From Enterobacter soli ATCC BAA-2102 (GTDB lineage: Bacteria > Pseudomonadota > Gammaproteobacteria > Enterobacterales > Enterobacteriaceae): a stretch of DNA of 64,000 bases. Location of the stretch: positions 1 to 64,000 of the forward strand of contig NZ_LXES01000018.1 of assembly GCF_001654845.1 (NCBI RefSeq), in the 5' to 3' direction. The position numbers and the translations under genes were made by a program. The notes beneath the pieces were generated by a model. That model saw only the letters and a list, made by a program, of their open reading frames with translations, was not told the DNA's origin and ran no database searches. The stretch's first letter is position 1; each line of letters starts with the position of its first letter. Shown one piece after another: positions 54,622-64,000 of this stretch.

Positions 54622-55074
54622 ATGGTCTGGATAATGCTGGCAACCCTCGTGGTGGTGTTCGTGGTCGGATTTCGGATCCTGACCTCTGATTCCCGCCGCG
54701 CGATCAAACGATTAAGCGAGCGTCTGGGTATCACTCTGGTGCCGGTAGAATCGATGATCGATCAGTTTGGTAAAACGCCCGGCAATGAGTTTATCCGCTA
54801 CCTTGAGCGCCCGGACGAAGCGCATCTGCAAAACGCGGCGCAGGTGCTGCTGATCTGGCAGGTCTGTATCGTCAACGGCAGCGAAGAGAACCTGCATACC
54901 TGGCATCGGCTGCTGCGTAAAGCCCGTCTTGCCGCGCCAATCACCGATGCGCAAATCCGCCTCGCGCTGGGCTTTATGCGCGAGATGGAGCCAGATCCGC
55001 AGGAACTTAATGCCTTCCAGCTGCGTTATAACCAGCTTTTCTTGCCGCAAGAGGGCGTGTTTTACCTGCACTGA
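54622..55074 (+). CDS. yicN: DUF1198 protein YicN
   Basis: 150 residues, the E. coli length; starts MVWIMLATLVVVFVVGFRIL, a single N-terminal membrane anchor, then a soluble helical part with RYLERPDEAHLQNAAQVLLI. Function unknown. Location next to nepI agrees with E. coli. Confidence 0.92.
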   Translation: MVWIMLATLVVVFVVGFRILTSDSRRAIKRLSERLGITLVPVESMIDQFGKTPGNEFIRYLERPDEAHLQNAAQVLLIWQVCIVNGSEENLHTWHRLLRKARLAAPITDAQIRLALGFMREMEPDPQELNAFQLRYNQLFLPQEGVFYLH

Positions 55075-55075
55075 T

Positions 55076-55090
55076 ATCACGAATCGTGAT
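55076..55090. promoter_or_regulatory. Perfect palindrome upstream of the SRPBCC gene
   Basis: ATCACGA-A-TCGTGAT, seven-base arms around one base, directly after the yicN stop and 82 bp before the next start. No T-run follows, so an operator is more likely than a terminator. T-N11-A spacing would suit a LysR-type protein. Confidence 0.5.
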
Positions 55091-55171
55091 GAAGAGTATA
55101 AAACATCATCATTAGATTTATACCACCCGTGAGCGCAACATCACCTCATCAACAACATGACGAGGTGAACC

Positions 55172-55699
55172 ATGAAACAATCCGCGATTATTTGGCCGAA
55201 CGACTATCTGCCAGGTACCACTGATAACTTTGCATCTAACGAAATCATCGTTGCCGGGCTGAGCGCCAAAGAGATTTGGGTGCAGCTCAACGACACGGCC
55301 CTGTGGCCGGGCTACTACAGCAACGCTGAGGATATCCGTTTCCACGACGGCAGCGGCCCTGAACTGAGTGCCAACGCCCGTTTCCGCTTCACCACCTTTG
55401 GCTTCCCGGTTGAAGCGCAGGTGACGGAATATGTGCCGCCGGTTGACGGTGAAGCGGCGCGTATCGCCTGGCACGGCTGGGTGGAGGGCGAGGCGAACTC
55501 GCGTCTGGACGTGATCCACGCGTGGCTGTTTGAAGACCTGCCCGGTAACCGCGTGCGCATTCTGACTCAGGAGTCGCAGAAAGGTGTTCCGGCGCAGGAA
55601 TTAGCACGCACCGTGCCGAACCCGATGATTAACGGACACCAGGAGTGGATCGTCGGGCTGGCGAATGCCGCGATGAAAGAAAAGTTGTCAAAACGTTAA
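55172..55699 (+). CDS. SRPBCC/polyketide-cyclase-like protein
   Basis: 175 residues, no signal peptide. START/SRPBCC pattern: opening strand (NEIIVAGLSAKEIWVQLNDT), LWPGYYSNAEDIRF, ending with PNPMINGHQEWIVGLANAAM. Such domains bind hydrophobic ligands; activity unknown. 97 bp after yicN and 63 bp before nepI. Confidence 0.82.
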   Translation: MKQSAIIWPNDYLPGTTDNFASNEIIVAGLSAKEIWVQLNDTALWPGYYSNAEDIRFHDGSGPELSANARFRFTTFGFPVEAQVTEYVPPVDGEAARIAWHGWVEGEANSRLDVIHAWLFEDLPGNRVRILTQESQKGVPAQELARTVPNPMINGHQEWIVGLANAAMKEKLSKR

Positions 55700-55762
55700 A
55701 TTCGTCACACTTTTGATGATAAACTGCGCAGCTTTTCCGCACATTTATCTTCAGGTGACGCC

Positions 55763-56953
55763 ATGACCGAACATATCCAGACCACGACCAGACCGCAGAC
55801 CAAAGAGGTTTCACGCCCGAACTGGTCGGCGGTTTTCTCCGTGGCATTCTGCGTGGCCTGCCTGATTACCGTCGAGTTTTTACCGGTCAGCCTGCTGACG
55901 CCAATGGCGCAGGATCTGGGTATTTCCGAAGGCGTAGCGGGGCAGTCTGTTACTGTGACCGCGTTTGTGGCGATGTTCGCCAGCCTGTTTATCACCCAGG
56001 TAATTGGCACGATCGACCGCCGCAAAGTGGTCATTCTTTTTAGCGTGCTATTGACGCTCTCCTGCCTGCTGGTTTCTTTTGCCAATAACTTTACCCTGCT
56101 GCTGCTTGGGCGCGCCTGTCTGGGATTAGGGCTGGGCGGCTTCTGGGCAATGTCGGCATCCCTCACCATGCGTCTGGTGCCTGCGCGCACGGTGCCTAAA
56201 GCCTTGTCCGTTATCTTTGGCGCCGTGTCTATCGCACTGGTGATCGCCGCGCCGCTGGGCAGTTTCCTGGGCGGGATTATCGGCTGGCGAAATGTGTTTA
56301 ACGCAGCGGCTGTCATGGGTTTGCTGTGCATTATCTGGGTGTGGAAAGCGTTGCCGTCCCTGCCGGGTGAGGCGGCACATCACAAACAGAATATGTTCAG
56401 CCTGCTGAAACGCCCGGGCGTGCTGGCGGGGATGAGCGCCATCTTTATGGCCTTTGCCGGGCAGTTTGCCTTCTTTACCTATATCCGTCCGGTGTTTATG
56501 ACCATGGCCGGTTTTGATGTGGATGGTCTGACGCTGGTGCTGTTGAGCTTCGGCATTGCCAGCTTTATCGGTACGTCCCTGTCGTCCCAGTTCCTGAAAC
56601 GCTCCCTGAAAGTGGCGCTGGCGGGTGCCCCGCTGGTGCTGGCGATAAGCGCGGCGGTGCTGGTACTGTGGGGTAGCGATAAATGGGTCGCGTCGGCGAT
56701 TGCGATTATCTGGGGCTTTGCCTTTGCGCTGGTACCGGTGGGCTGGTCAACGTGGATCACCCGCTCTCTGGCCGATCAGGCCGAAAAAGCCGGGTCGATT
56801 CAGGTGGCGGTGATTCAGCTGGCGAATACCTGTGGCGCGGCGGTGGGCGGCATTGCGCTTGACCATATCGGGTTGACGTCGCCGCTGGTGATTTCCGGCA
56901 CGCTGATGCTACTGACGGCGCTGCTGGTGGCAGGGAAAGTTAAGGCGAAATAG
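55763..56953 (+). CDS. nepI: Purine ribonucleoside efflux pump NepI
   Basis: 396 residues, the E. coli length. DHA1 MFS exporter of inosine/guanosine: [59 protein letters not shown]. Next to yicN as in E. coli. Converges on phnX. Confidence 0.95.
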   Translation: MTEHIQTTTRPQTKEVSRPNWSAVFSVAFCVACLITVEFLPVSLLTPMAQDLGISEGVAGQSVTVTAFVAMFASLFITQVIGTIDRRKVVILFSVLLTLSCLLVSFANNFTLLLLGRACLGLGLGGFWAMSASLTMRLVPARTVPKALSVIFGAVSIALVIAAPLGSFLGGIIGWRNVFNAAAVMGLLCIIWVWKALPSLPGEAAHHKQNMFSLLKRPGVLAGMSAIFMAFAGQFAFFTYIRPVFMTMAGFDVDGLTLVLLSFGIASFIGTSLSSQFLKRSLKVALAGAPLVLAISAAVLVLWGSDKWVASAIAIIWGFAFALVPVGWSTWITRSLADQAEKAGSIQVAVIQLANTCGAAVGGIALDHIGLTSPLVISGTLMLLTALLVAGKVKAK

Positions 56954-56959
56954 TTAAAA

Positions 56960-56987
56960 TGTCCCCCTTCTCCCGCACAGGGGAAAA
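56960..56987. terminator. Hairpin between convergent nepI and phnX
   Basis: CCCCCTTCTCCC / GGGGAAAAGGGGG hairpin with a short loop, no strong T-run on either side. A diverged member of the CCCTCTCCC hairpin group or a bidirectional terminator. Confidence 0.5.
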
Positions 56988-56998
56988 GGGGGAAAAGA

Positions 56999-57808
56999 TT
57001 ACGGACGTTCGCCCTTTGCCAGGCGAGCGTTGATATCGGCAATGACTTCCGGCAGCGCTGCCAGTGAATCCACCACGTAGTGCGCCCCTGCGGCATACAG
57101 CTTCGCGGCTGCCCCCTCACGGCGGGTGGCGATCTCTTGCGGCGACATCGATTGATACTCTTCCCAGGTTGCACCAAACTCGTTGCCGGAAACCGCCAGC
57201 CCAACGCTCCACATCCCGGCATGAATGCCTTCTTCAATCCCCGGAGCCGCATCGTCTACCTTGACGCAGTGCGCCACATCGTCGATACCCAGGGTGATAA
57301 CATTTTGCAGCGCCATCCACGGCCCAGGGCGACCGCCAGGTGCAAGATCGTCAGTGGCGACCCAGCAGTCCGGTGCATAACCTTGCGCGGCTGCGGCTGG
57401 CACCAGCTTTTCCATCACGGCACGCGGGTAGCCCGAGCAGGAGCCAATCTTTATCTGTTGAGCGCGCAGAGTAGCGATCGTGTCGACAACACCCTCAATA
57501 GGTGCCGCAAAATCGACAACTTTGGCGATTTGCAGCGGCATAAAGGTGGCGTAGATTTTATCGATGTCGCCTGCCGTCATTGCACGGCCAAATTTTGCCT
57601 GCCAGCGGGCATCCACGGAAGGTAATTTCCCTAAGGCCTCAATGTGTTGCCATTTTCCCAGCCCCATCGGGACGCGCGCTTCGGCAAGCGTAACGTCCAC
57701 ATCAAATGCCCGACGAAACGCTTCCACAAAAATCTGCGTGGGTGCGAAGGAGCCAAAGTCGACGGTAGTCCCCGCCCAGTCGAGAATAACGGCGTTAATA
57801 CGTTTCAT
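56999..57808 (-). CDS. phnX: Phosphonoacetaldehyde hydrolase
   Basis: 269 residues. HAD enzyme cleaving the C-P bond of phosphonoacetaldehyde to acetaldehyde and phosphate. Nucleophile Asp in [13 protein letters not shown], Schiff-base Lys in [13 protein letters not shown] (about residue 53), motif [13 protein letters not shown]. Nine bp after phnW in the same operon; second step of aminoethylphosphonate breakdown. Confidence 0.97.
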   Translation of the reverse strand: MKRINAVILDWAGTTVDFGSFAPTQIFVEAFRRAFDVDVTLAEARVPMGLGKWQHIEALGKLPSVDARWQAKFGRAMTAGDIDKIYATFMPLQIAKVVDFAAPIEGVVDTIATLRAQQIKIGSCSGYPRAVMEKLVPAAAAQGYAPDCWVATDDLAPGGRPGPWMALQNVITLGIDDVAHCVKVDDAAPGIEEGIHAGMWSVGLAVSGNEFGATWEEYQSMSPQEIATRREGAAAKLYAAGAHYVVDSLAALPEVIADINARLAKGERP

Positions 57809-57817
57809 GGTGGCTCC

Positions 57818-58921
57818 TTATTTTTTCCAGTACATCGCGTGTTTGATGGCGTTCAGCAGGGAGATGATATCGCGCTCGTACACCTCGCCAATGTTGCCGA
57901 TACGGAAGCAGTCGCTTTGGGATACTTTCCCCGGGTAGATGACAAAACCTTGTTCTTTCAGGCGCGAATAGAACTCTTTGAAACGGTATTGCGCATCATC
58001 CGGTGAGTAAAATGCGGTGATGATCGGGGAGTGAAATACATCGTCCAGCAGAGTCCTGAAGCCCAGCTCGCGCATCCCGCTAACCAGTGCTTGCTGATTC
58101 TGAAGGTAGCGTCGGTAGCGTGCCGCCACGCCGCCTTCTTCGGCCAGCTCCGCCAGCGCCTGGGCAAACGCCAGCACCGTATGCGTCGGAGAGGTAAAAC
58201 GCCATTTGCCGTGATTGTCCTCCATGCAGCGCCACTGGGCGTAGAGATCGAGGGACAGTGAGCGGGAATGGCCTGCACAGGCTTCCAGCTTCGCGGTGCG
58301 GGCAATCACAAAAGCAAACCCCGGCACGCCCTGAATACACTTGTTGGCGGAGCTGATCAGGAAATCAATGTTGAGTTCGGCCACATCCAGCGGGATGCCG
58401 CCGAAGCTGCTCATGGCATCGACGATATAGGTTTTAGCGTACTGGCGCGCCAGTACGCCCACTTCAGCAATCGGGTTCAGGATCCCGGTGGTCGTTTCGC
58501 AATGCACCATCGCAATATGGCTGATGGCGGTATCCTCTTTCAGGATCGCTTCCAGGGTTTGTACCTCCGGGCGGGCGACTTCACCGCAGTCGTATACGCG
58601 GTGGGCTATGCCCATCAGCTCTGCCATTTCCGCCATTCGCGCACCGTATGCACCGTTGCTGACGATCAGCACTTTATTGTCTGCACCGATGGCGCTGCCG
58701 AGCACGGCTTCAACCGCGTAGCTGCCGCTGCCCTGTAGCAGGACAGAGGTGTAACCCTCCGCTCGGGTGGCGAGGGCGGTGAGCTGTTGACGGATTTTCT
58801 CGACCACGCCGAGATTGTAGTCATCATCCCAGGTGCAGCTGTCGAACAGCATTGCCTCTTTCACGCTGCGGGAGGTGGTCAGTGGGCCGGGGGTCAGCAG
58901 CAGATAGTTACGCGAAGTCAT
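57818..58921 (-). CDS. phnW: 2-aminoethylphosphonate:pyruvate transaminase
   Basis: 367 residues from ATG at 58921 with AGGTG upstream; an in-frame GTG at 58930 is not supported. PLP aminotransferase giving phosphonoacetaldehyde and alanine. [17 protein letters not shown] start, PLP lysine in [15 protein letters not shown]. Cotranscribed with phnX; divergent from phnR with a PhnR-type operator just upstream. Confidence 0.97.
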   Translation of the reverse strand: MTSRNYLLLTPGPLTTSRSVKEAMLFDSCTWDDDYNLGVVEKIRQQLTALATRAEGYTSVLLQGSGSYAVEAVLGSAIGADNKVLIVSNGAYGARMAEMAELMGIAHRVYDCGEVARPEVQTLEAILKEDTAISHIAMVHCETTTGILNPIAEVGVLARQYAKTYIVDAMSSFGGIPLDVAELNIDFLISSANKCIQGVPGFAFVIARTAKLEACAGHSRSLSLDLYAQWRCMEDNHGKWRFTSPTHTVLAFAQALAELAEEGGVAARYRRYLQNQQALVSGMRELGFRTLLDDVFHSPIITAFYSPDDAQYRFKEFYSRLKEQGFVIYPGKVSQSDCFRIGNIGEVYERDIISLLNAIKHAMYWKK

Positions 58922-58934
58922 GTTTTTCACCTAT

Positions 58935-58946
58935 TGGTCTATACCA
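58935..58946. promoter_or_regulatory. Probable PhnR operator upstream of phnW
   Basis: TGGTCTATACCA, imperfect dyad, 14 bp before the phnW start. The 18-bp context TTGGTCTATACCAGATTT is the reverse complement (16 of 18) of a site before phnS. Matches the TGGT-N4-ACCA form of GntR/HutC operators. Confidence 0.75.
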
Positions 58947-59063
58947 GATTTGGCGTTATGATGGCGATAATCCCGCCAACCGGTCAACGGGAAAAGGGTG
59001 TTGCAACAAAAAATTCATCAACGTCTGTATAATGTCGCCAGGAAAACGCGACGGCGAGTGAGC

Positions 59064-59783
59064 ATGAAATCAATACCCGGTGATATCCCACAATACCTGT
59101 TAATCAAGGCGCAGTTGCAGGCACGTATTCAGAGCGGTGCGCTGAAAAGTGGCGATAAGCTGCCTTCTGAGCGTGAACTGTGCGCGATCTTCAACACCAC
59201 GCGTATCACCATTCGCGAAAGCCTGTCGCAGCTGGAAGCCAGCGGCGCCATCTACCGCGCCGACCGCCGCGGCTGGTTTGTGACGCCAGAACGCTTGTGG
59301 CTTGATCCCACCCAGAACACTAACTTCCATAAGCTCTGCCACGAGCAGGGACGCGAGCCGAAAACGGTGCTGCTTAACGGCGTGCTGACCACGGTGCCGG
59401 TGGAGGTGATGGGGCCGTTGCAGCTCCAGCCTTTTGACCAGATTTACCTGCTGACGCGCCTACGCTATGCCGATGGCCGCGCCATCTGCTACAGCGAAAA
59501 CCACTGTCTGCCTGCCCGCGTGCCGGAGCTGCTGCACCACGATCTCAACGGCAGCCTGACTGAGGTCTACGAAGCCGAATACAACCTTGTCTATACCAGT
59601 ATGCATCTGTCGTTCTACCCTACGGCTATGCCTTCTCAGGCTGCGCAGGCTCTGGGGGTGATGGAAGGGCGCCCGGCCTTATTGCTGAAGCGCCTCAACT
59701 ATGACCAGCACGGGCGCGTGCTCGATTTCGATATCGAATACTGGCGTCACGATAGCCTGCGAATTGAAGTTGATACCCACTAA
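59064..59783 (+). CDS. phnR: GntR/HutC-family regulator of phosphonate use PhnR
   Basis: 239 residues from ATG at 59064; this start gives [20 protein letters not shown] as in Salmonella, so the upstream in-frame start is rejected. N-terminal winged helix ([20 protein letters not shown]), C-terminal UTRA domain. Likely controls phnWX and phnSTUV through the two operator palindromes flanking it. Confidence 0.94.
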   Translation: MKSIPGDIPQYLLIKAQLQARIQSGALKSGDKLPSERELCAIFNTTRITIRESLSQLEASGAIYRADRRGWFVTPERLWLDPTQNTNFHKLCHEQGREPKTVLLNGVLTTVPVEVMGPLQLQPFDQIYLLTRLRYADGRAICYSENHCLPARVPELLHHDLNGSLTEVYEAEYNLVYTSMHLSFYPTAMPSQAAQALGVMEGRPALLLKRLNYDQHGRVLDFDIEYWRHDSLRIEVDTH

Positions 59784-59835
59784 ATAAATCTTTCATCGTT
59801 TTGTCACATTAGCCGTTTAGCGTTTAAAGCAAATC

Positions 59836-59847
59836 TGGTATAGGCCA
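59836..59847. promoter_or_regulatory. Probable PhnR operator upstream of phnS
   Basis: TGGTATAGGCCA in AAATCTGGTATAGGCCAG, 33 bp before phnS, matching the inverted phnW site at 16 of 18 positions. Confidence 0.75.
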
Positions 59848-59879
59848 GAAAACATAAACGACTCCATGAGGCTTTAACG

Positions 59880-60893
59880 ATGAAACTCTCCCGACTCGCT
59901 CTGATCTCTGCCTTTGCTCTCGCCAGCACCCCGGTGTGGGCAGATTCCGTTGTCACGGTCTACTCCATTGACGGTCTGCATGATGGTGATAACAGCTGGT
60001 ATCAGGCGCAGTTCGATGCCTTTACCAAAGCCACCGGCATTACCGTGCGTTACGTGGAAGGCGGTGGTGGCGTGGTGGTAGAGCGTCTGGCGAAAGAGCG
60101 TACGAATCCGCAGGCGGATGTGTTGGTTACTGCACCGCCGTTCATTCAGCGTGCGGCGGCCGACAAACTGCTGGCCAGCTTTAAAACGGACTCTGCCGCA
60201 GCCATCCCCGGTTCGACCGACTTCTATTCACCGCTGGTGAAGAACTACCTGAGCTTTATCTACAACGGCAGCGTGCTGAAAGCGGCCCCGGCCAGCTGGC
60301 AGGAACTGCTCGACGGCAAATTCAAAAACAAGCTGCAATACTCGACGCCGGGCCAGGCGGCAGACGGCACGGCGGTCATGCTACAGGCCTTCCACAGCAT
60401 GGGCAGCAAAGACGCAGGCTTTGACTATCTTGGCAAACTGCAGGCCAACAACGTTGGGCCATCGGCCTCTACCGGCAAGCTGACCGCGCTGGTCAACAAA
60501 GGTGAGCTGTACGTGGCGAACGGCGATCTGCAAATGAATCTGGCGCAGATGGAACGCAACCCGAATGTGAAGATCTTCTGGCCGGCGGATGCGAAAGGTG
60601 AACGCAGCGCGCTGGCACTGCCGTATGTGATTGGTTTAGTCCAGGGCGCACCAGAAAGCGAAAACGGCAAAAAACTGATTAACTTCCTGCTGAGTAAAGA
60701 GGCACAAACGGCTGTGAGCGCGCTCTCCTGGGGAATGCCGGTTCGCAGCGACGTGACGCCGACGGATGACCACTACAAGGCCGCCACTGCTGCACTTAAC
60801 GGCGTGAAAAGCTGGGAACCGAACTGGGATGAGGTCGCCACATCGCTTTCCGCCGATATTTCCCGCTGGCATAAAGTGACCGACAGCGAGTAA
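59880..60893 (+). CDS. phnS: 2-aminoethylphosphonate ABC transporter, periplasmic binding protein
   Basis: 337 residues. Signal peptide [20 protein letters not shown] with cleavage after AWAD region (about residue 21). Type 2 periplasmic binding fold: [20 protein letters not shown], later [18 protein letters not shown]. Delivers aminoethylphosphonate to PhnUV. Second in the phnRSTUV run, 5 bp before phnT. Confidence 0.95.
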   Translation: MKLSRLALISAFALASTPVWADSVVTVYSIDGLHDGDNSWYQAQFDAFTKATGITVRYVEGGGGVVVERLAKERTNPQADVLVTAPPFIQRAAADKLLASFKTDSAAAIPGSTDFYSPLVKNYLSFIYNGSVLKAAPASWQELLDGKFKNKLQYSTPGQAADGTAVMLQAFHSMGSKDAGFDYLGKLQANNVGPSASTGKLTALVNKGELYVANGDLQMNLAQMERNPNVKIFWPADAKGERSALALPYVIGLVQGAPESENGKKLINFLLSKEAQTAVSALSWGMPVRSDVTPTDDHYKAATAALNGVKSWEPNWDEVATSLSADISRWHKVTDSE

Positions 60894-60898
60894 GCCTG

Positions 60899-62008
60899 AT
60901 GCTGATGAAAACCTCTACCCTTCACGCCCCGCCGCTGGCGGGGTCATCGGGGATTGTCCTCGACTCTCTGCGCGTGGCGTACCACGGAAATATGGTGCTC
61001 AAGCCGCTCTCATTAACCATCGAGCCGGGTGAAGTGCTGGCGCTGATTGGTCCGTCAGGCTCCGGCAAAACGACAGTGCTACGTGCTGTGGCGGGTTTTG
61101 TCCAGCCTGCGGGCGGGCGCATTCTGATTGGTGATACGGATGTCACCCATCTGCCGCCCTACAAGCGCGGGCTGGCGATGGTGGTGCAGAACTACGCGTT
61201 GTTCCCGCATCTGAAGGTTGAGGACAACGTTGCTTTCGGATTGCGGGCGCAAAAGCAGCCGAAAGCCCTGATTAACGATCGCGTGACCGAGGCGCTCAAA
61301 ATTGTCGGGATGAGCGACTACGCGACGCGCTACCCCCATCAGCTTTCCGGCGGGCAGCAGCAGCGCGTGGCGATTGCCCGTGCGATTGCCGTACGCCCGC
61401 GCGTATTGTTGTTGGATGAACCACTTTCTGCGCTGGATGCGCAGATCCGCCACAACATGGTGGAAGAGATTGCGCGTTTACACCGTGAGCTGCCTGAACT
61501 GACCATTCTCTACGTGACGCACGATCAGACCGAGGCGCTTACTCTGGCAGATAAAATCGGCATCATGAAGGACGGGTCGATGATTGCTCACGGCGAAACT
61601 CGCGCGCTCTATCACCATCCGCCGAATCGCTTTGCAGCGGAGTTCCTCGGGCGGGCGAACATCCTTCAGGCGACGGCGCTGGGCAATGTTTCTGCGCCGG
61701 GGCTGGTGGGAGTGAGCTGTGGTGGAACGGTGATCCGTGCCTGGAGTCAGGGCGTGAAGCACGGACATAACAAACTGCTCTGTATTCGCCCGCAGCATAT
61801 GAGCCTGACGCCGCGTTCGGCCAACAGCAACCGTCTGAACGCAACGCTGCAATCGGTTCACTGGCAGGGGGATTTAACCCATTTGCTGTGTGACGTAGCC
61901 GGTGAACCGGTGCGTATTGTGATGACGCACGTCAACCCGCTGCCGCAGCCAGGTGATCCGCTGGCGCTGTGGTTTGAGCCTGACGATGCGGTTCTGATTG
62001 AGGTGTAA
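60899..62008 (+). CDS. phnT: 2-aminoethylphosphonate ABC transporter ATPase
   Basis: 369 residues. Walker A GPSGSGKTT (about 51-59), signature LSGGQQQR, Walker B VLLLDEPLSALD, H-loop VTHDQTEA; C-terminal TOBE-like region from about 290. A second ATG lies 6 bp inside. Stop overlaps phnU start by 1 bp. Confidence 0.96.
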   Translation: MLMKTSTLHAPPLAGSSGIVLDSLRVAYHGNMVLKPLSLTIEPGEVLALIGPSGSGKTTVLRAVAGFVQPAGGRILIGDTDVTHLPPYKRGLAMVVQNYALFPHLKVEDNVAFGLRAQKQPKALINDRVTEALKIVGMSDYATRYPHQLSGGQQQRVAIARAIAVRPRVLLLDEPLSALDAQIRHNMVEEIARLHRELPELTILYVTHDQTEALTLADKIGIMKDGSMIAHGETRALYHHPPNRFAAEFLGRANILQATALGNVSAPGLVGVSCGGTVIRAWSQGVKHGHNKLLCIRPQHMSLTPRSANSNRLNATLQSVHWQGDLTHLLCDVAGEPVRIVMTHVNPLPQPGDPLALWFEPDDAVLIEV

Positions 62009-62871
62009 TGATGTCGCTCTCTCTGACGCTGGAAAAAACCGCCCCCGCCCTGCGCCCGATGCTGTGGCTGGCATTGCCATTACTGGTTCTGGGTACGCTC
62101 TTTTTCTATCCCTTACTGCTTATCGCCGAGCAGGCACTGCGCAACACCAGTGGGCATATCGGGCTGGAGACCTTCTGGCAGGTGGTGGAGTCAAAACGTT
62201 TTGCCAGCGCGCTGCTGAATACTCTGCAGATTGCGTTGTCTGCAACTGCCGGGTGCCTGATTCTGGGCAGCGTGATGTCCCTGATCCTGGTGTTTATCCC
62301 CTTTCCGGGCAGCGGCCTGATTGGCCGGGTGGTGGATACCTTTATCGCCCTGCCAACCTTTCTGATCACGCTGGCGTTCACCTTTGTTTACGGTTCCGCC
62401 GGGCTGCTCAACGGCACGTTGATGAGTCTGTTTGATTTTGACCTTCCGCCCGTCGATTTTCTCTACTCCATGCAGGGGGTGATTCTGGCGGAGATCACCG
62501 TCTTCACGCCGCTGGTGATGCGCCCGCTGATGGCCGCCCTGCGGCAGATCGATACCAGTCAGCTGGAAGCGGCCAGCATTCTCGGTGCCCATCCGGCGCG
62601 CGTTATTGCACAGGTGATTTTCCCTGCGGCGCTCCCTGCGCTGATGGCGGGCGGCAGCCTGTGCCTGCTGTTAACCACCAATGAGTTTGGCATCGTGCTG
62701 TTTATTGGTGCGAAAGGGGTGAATACCTTGCCGATGATGGTCTATAGCAAAGCGATCCTTGAATCGGACTACAGCGTGGCGTGCATGATTGCCCTGATTA
62801 ATATTGTGCTGTCGCTGGGGCTGTTTGCGCTCTATCGCCTGGCGGCATCGCGTACTGGCGTAAGGAGTTAA
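62008..62871 (+). CDS. phnU: 2-aminoethylphosphonate ABC transporter permease PhnU
   Basis: 287 residues, about six helices, EAA-like loop AALRQIDTSQLEAASILGAH. Pairs with PhnV. Two bp before phnV. Confidence 0.94.
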   Translation: MMSLSLTLEKTAPALRPMLWLALPLLVLGTLFFYPLLLIAEQALRNTSGHIGLETFWQVVESKRFASALLNTLQIALSATAGCLILGSVMSLILVFIPFPGSGLIGRVVDTFIALPTFLITLAFTFVYGSAGLLNGTLMSLFDFDLPPVDFLYSMQGVILAEITVFTPLVMRPLMAALRQIDTSQLEAASILGAHPARVIAQVIFPAALPALMAGGSLCLLLTTNEFGIVLFIGAKGVNTLPMMVYSKAILESDYSVACMIALINIVLSLGLFALYRLAASRTGVRS

Positions 62872-62873
62872 CG

Positions 62874-63671
62874 ATGCTGATCTGGTCTCGTAAAGGGCGT
62901 GTTGTAGCCGGTGCGCTGGCGACCATGCTATTTACCGTCTTCTTCTTCCTGCCGCTGGCGGTGATTTTAATGTCCAGCCTGAGCCAGCAATGGAACGGCA
63001 TTCTGCCGAGCGGGTTCACGTTGATCCATTTTGTGAACGCGTTGCGCGGCGCATCCTGGAATGCTCTGTCGGCGAGTCTGGTCATCGGTTTTTGTGCCAG
63101 CCTGTTCGCTCTGTTGTGCGGCGTGTGGGCGGCGCTGGCGTTACGTCAGTACGGTAAGAAAACACAAAAGTGGTTGAGTATGGTCTTTTACCTGCCGAGT
63201 GCGATCCCGTCGGTATCGGTGGGGCTGGGGATCCTGGTGGCGTTCAGCCAGGGACCGTTGCAGATGAATGGTACGCTGTGGATTGTGCTGGCGGCACACT
63301 TTGTTCTGATCTCGGCTTTCACCTTCAGTAACGTCTCGACCGGGCTGGCTCGCGTGTCGGCGGATATCGAAAATGTGGCCTCGAGCCTGGGCGCTACGCC
63401 GTGGTATCGCCTGCGTCACGTGACCTTACCACTGCTGATGCCGTGGATGGTCTCCGCGCTGGCGCTGAGTTTGTCACTGTCGATGGGCGAACTGGGTGCG
63501 ACGATGATGATCTATCCGCCTGGCTGGACGACGCTTCCGGTCGCGATTTTTAGTCTGACCGATCGCGGGAATATTGCCGACGGCGCGGCGCTGACCATTG
63601 TGCTGGTGGCTATAACCTTGCTGTTGATGCTGAAACTGGAAAGGATCGCGAAGCGTTTAGGGCAGCGGTGA
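62874..63671 (+). CDS. phnV: 2-aminoethylphosphonate ABC transporter permease PhnV
   Basis: 265 residues, six helices; EAA-like loop ADIENVASSLGATPWYRLRH. Ends the phnRSTUV operon; converges on yicL. Confidence 0.94.
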   Translation: MLIWSRKGRVVAGALATMLFTVFFFLPLAVILMSSLSQQWNGILPSGFTLIHFVNALRGASWNALSASLVIGFCASLFALLCGVWAALALRQYGKKTQKWLSMVFYLPSAIPSVSVGLGILVAFSQGPLQMNGTLWIVLAAHFVLISAFTFSNVSTGLARVSADIENVASSLGATPWYRLRHVTLPLLMPWMVSALALSLSLSMGELGATMMIYPPGWTTLPVAIFSLTDRGNIADGAALTIVLVAITLLLMLKLERIAKRLGQR

Positions 63672-63680
63672 ACGTGCTTT

Positions 63681-63706
63681 TAACCCTCTCCAGTGGGAGA
63701 GGGTAT
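63681..63706. repeat. CCCTCTCC hairpin between phnV and yicL
   Basis: ACCCTCTCC / GGAGAGGGT around AGTG, between two convergent genes and likely ending transcription from one or both. Fourth clear member of the family in this window. Confidence 0.7.
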
Positions 63707-63710
63707 CAGG

Positions 63711-64000
63711 TCAGGCTGATGTCTGAACGCGTCTGCGCGAGTCCATTGAAATCAGTACTACCGACGAGACAATCAGCAGCGTCCCCAGCCAGTCCGGCAG
63801 GGTGAATGCCACGCCCAGCAAGATGACAGACAGCAGCGCGCTGCTCAGCGGCTCGGCGCAGCTGAGAATGCTCGCCTTCGGCCCACCAATCATCTGTGCG
63901 CCTTTCAGATACAGACTGAACGTCAGCGCCGTGCCGATCACCACCAGGTAGAAGAACGCCAGCAACAGGCTGCCGTCGATCACGAAAGTGGTTCCGCGCC
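63711..64000 (-). CDS. yicL: EamA/DMT transporter YicL, C-terminal part (start outside window)
   Basis: Open frame continues beyond the right edge. Visible C-terminal about 96 residues: [40 protein letters not shown] and ISMDSRRR, close to the E. coli YicL end. Drug/metabolite transporter of unknown substrate. In E. coli it neighbours nepI; here the phn cluster lies between. Confidence 0.9.
   Translation of the reverse strand, partial: RGTTFVIDGSLLLAFFYLVVIGTALTFSLYLKGAQMIGGPKASILSCAEPLSSALLSVILLGVAFTLPDWLGTLLIVSSVVLISMDSRRRVQTSA

Overview
The window is enterobacterial chromosome from the dnaA neighbourhood. The order yidC-yidD-rnpA-rpmH / dnaA-dnaN-recF-gyrB-yidA, followed by yidR-yidQ, ibpA-ibpB-yidE, yidH-yidG, emrD, tisB/istR, ivbL-ilvBN, uhpABC-uhpT, yicN, nepI and yicL, is the Escherichia coli/Salmonella backbone. 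Product identities and the accessory genes (aglAB-type alpha-glucoside genes, dsdCXA, Salmonella-type phnRSTUVWX) fit Enterobacter or a close relative such as Lelliottia. The species is an inference. No rRNA, tRNA, CRISPR array, transposase or integrase was seen.

Layout. 1-7.1 kb: an orphan type VI secretion (T6SS) cargo operon on the minus strand, vgrG - small membrane protein - DUF4123 adaptor - Rhs, the Rhs running off the left edge. 7.2-18 kb: conserved core (mnmE, yidC, yidD, rnpA, rpmH, dnaA, dnaN, recF, gyrB); a 147-bp palindromic element separates dnaN from recF. 18-28.4 kb: yidA, a shikimate-dehydrogenase-like gene, yidR, yidQ, the heat-shock genes ibpA/ibpB, transporter yidE, and the GntR regulator yidP divergent from an alpha-glucoside PTS and 6-phospho-alpha-glucosidase. 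28.5-32 kb: a second T6SS module, a PAAR-Tle1 phospholipase fusion with two tandem DUF2931 lipoproteins. 32-40.3 kb: yidHG, D-serine catabolism (dsdA, dsdX, dsdC), a secreted GH5-like protein, emrD, a DMT transporter and an acetyltransferase. 40.3-45.1 kb: the SOS toxin/antitoxin tisB/istR-1, then a third T6SS module, a Tle1 phospholipase with three DUF3304 lipoprotein copies, one broken by a nonsense codon. 45.1-52.7 kb: ivbL-ilvBN and uhpABCT. 52.7-57 kb: a metallo-beta-lactamase-fold hydrolase, a LysR regulator, yicN, an SRPBCC protein and nepI. 57-64 kb: the 2-aminoethylphosphonate regulon (phnXW versus phnRSTUV) with two matching operator palindromes, then the 3' part of yicL.

Working together. 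The three T6SS cargo modules have no secretion machinery in this window, so they must depend on a T6SS elsewhere. Both phospholipase modules carry duplicated lipoprotein genes of the kind that act as periplasmic immunity proteins. In each set the copies are nearly identical at their ends and differ in a short internal segment, which is the most interesting pattern here. The other accessory blocks are nutrient modules (alpha-glucosides, D-serine, hexose phosphates, aminoethylphosphonate) placed between backbone genes.
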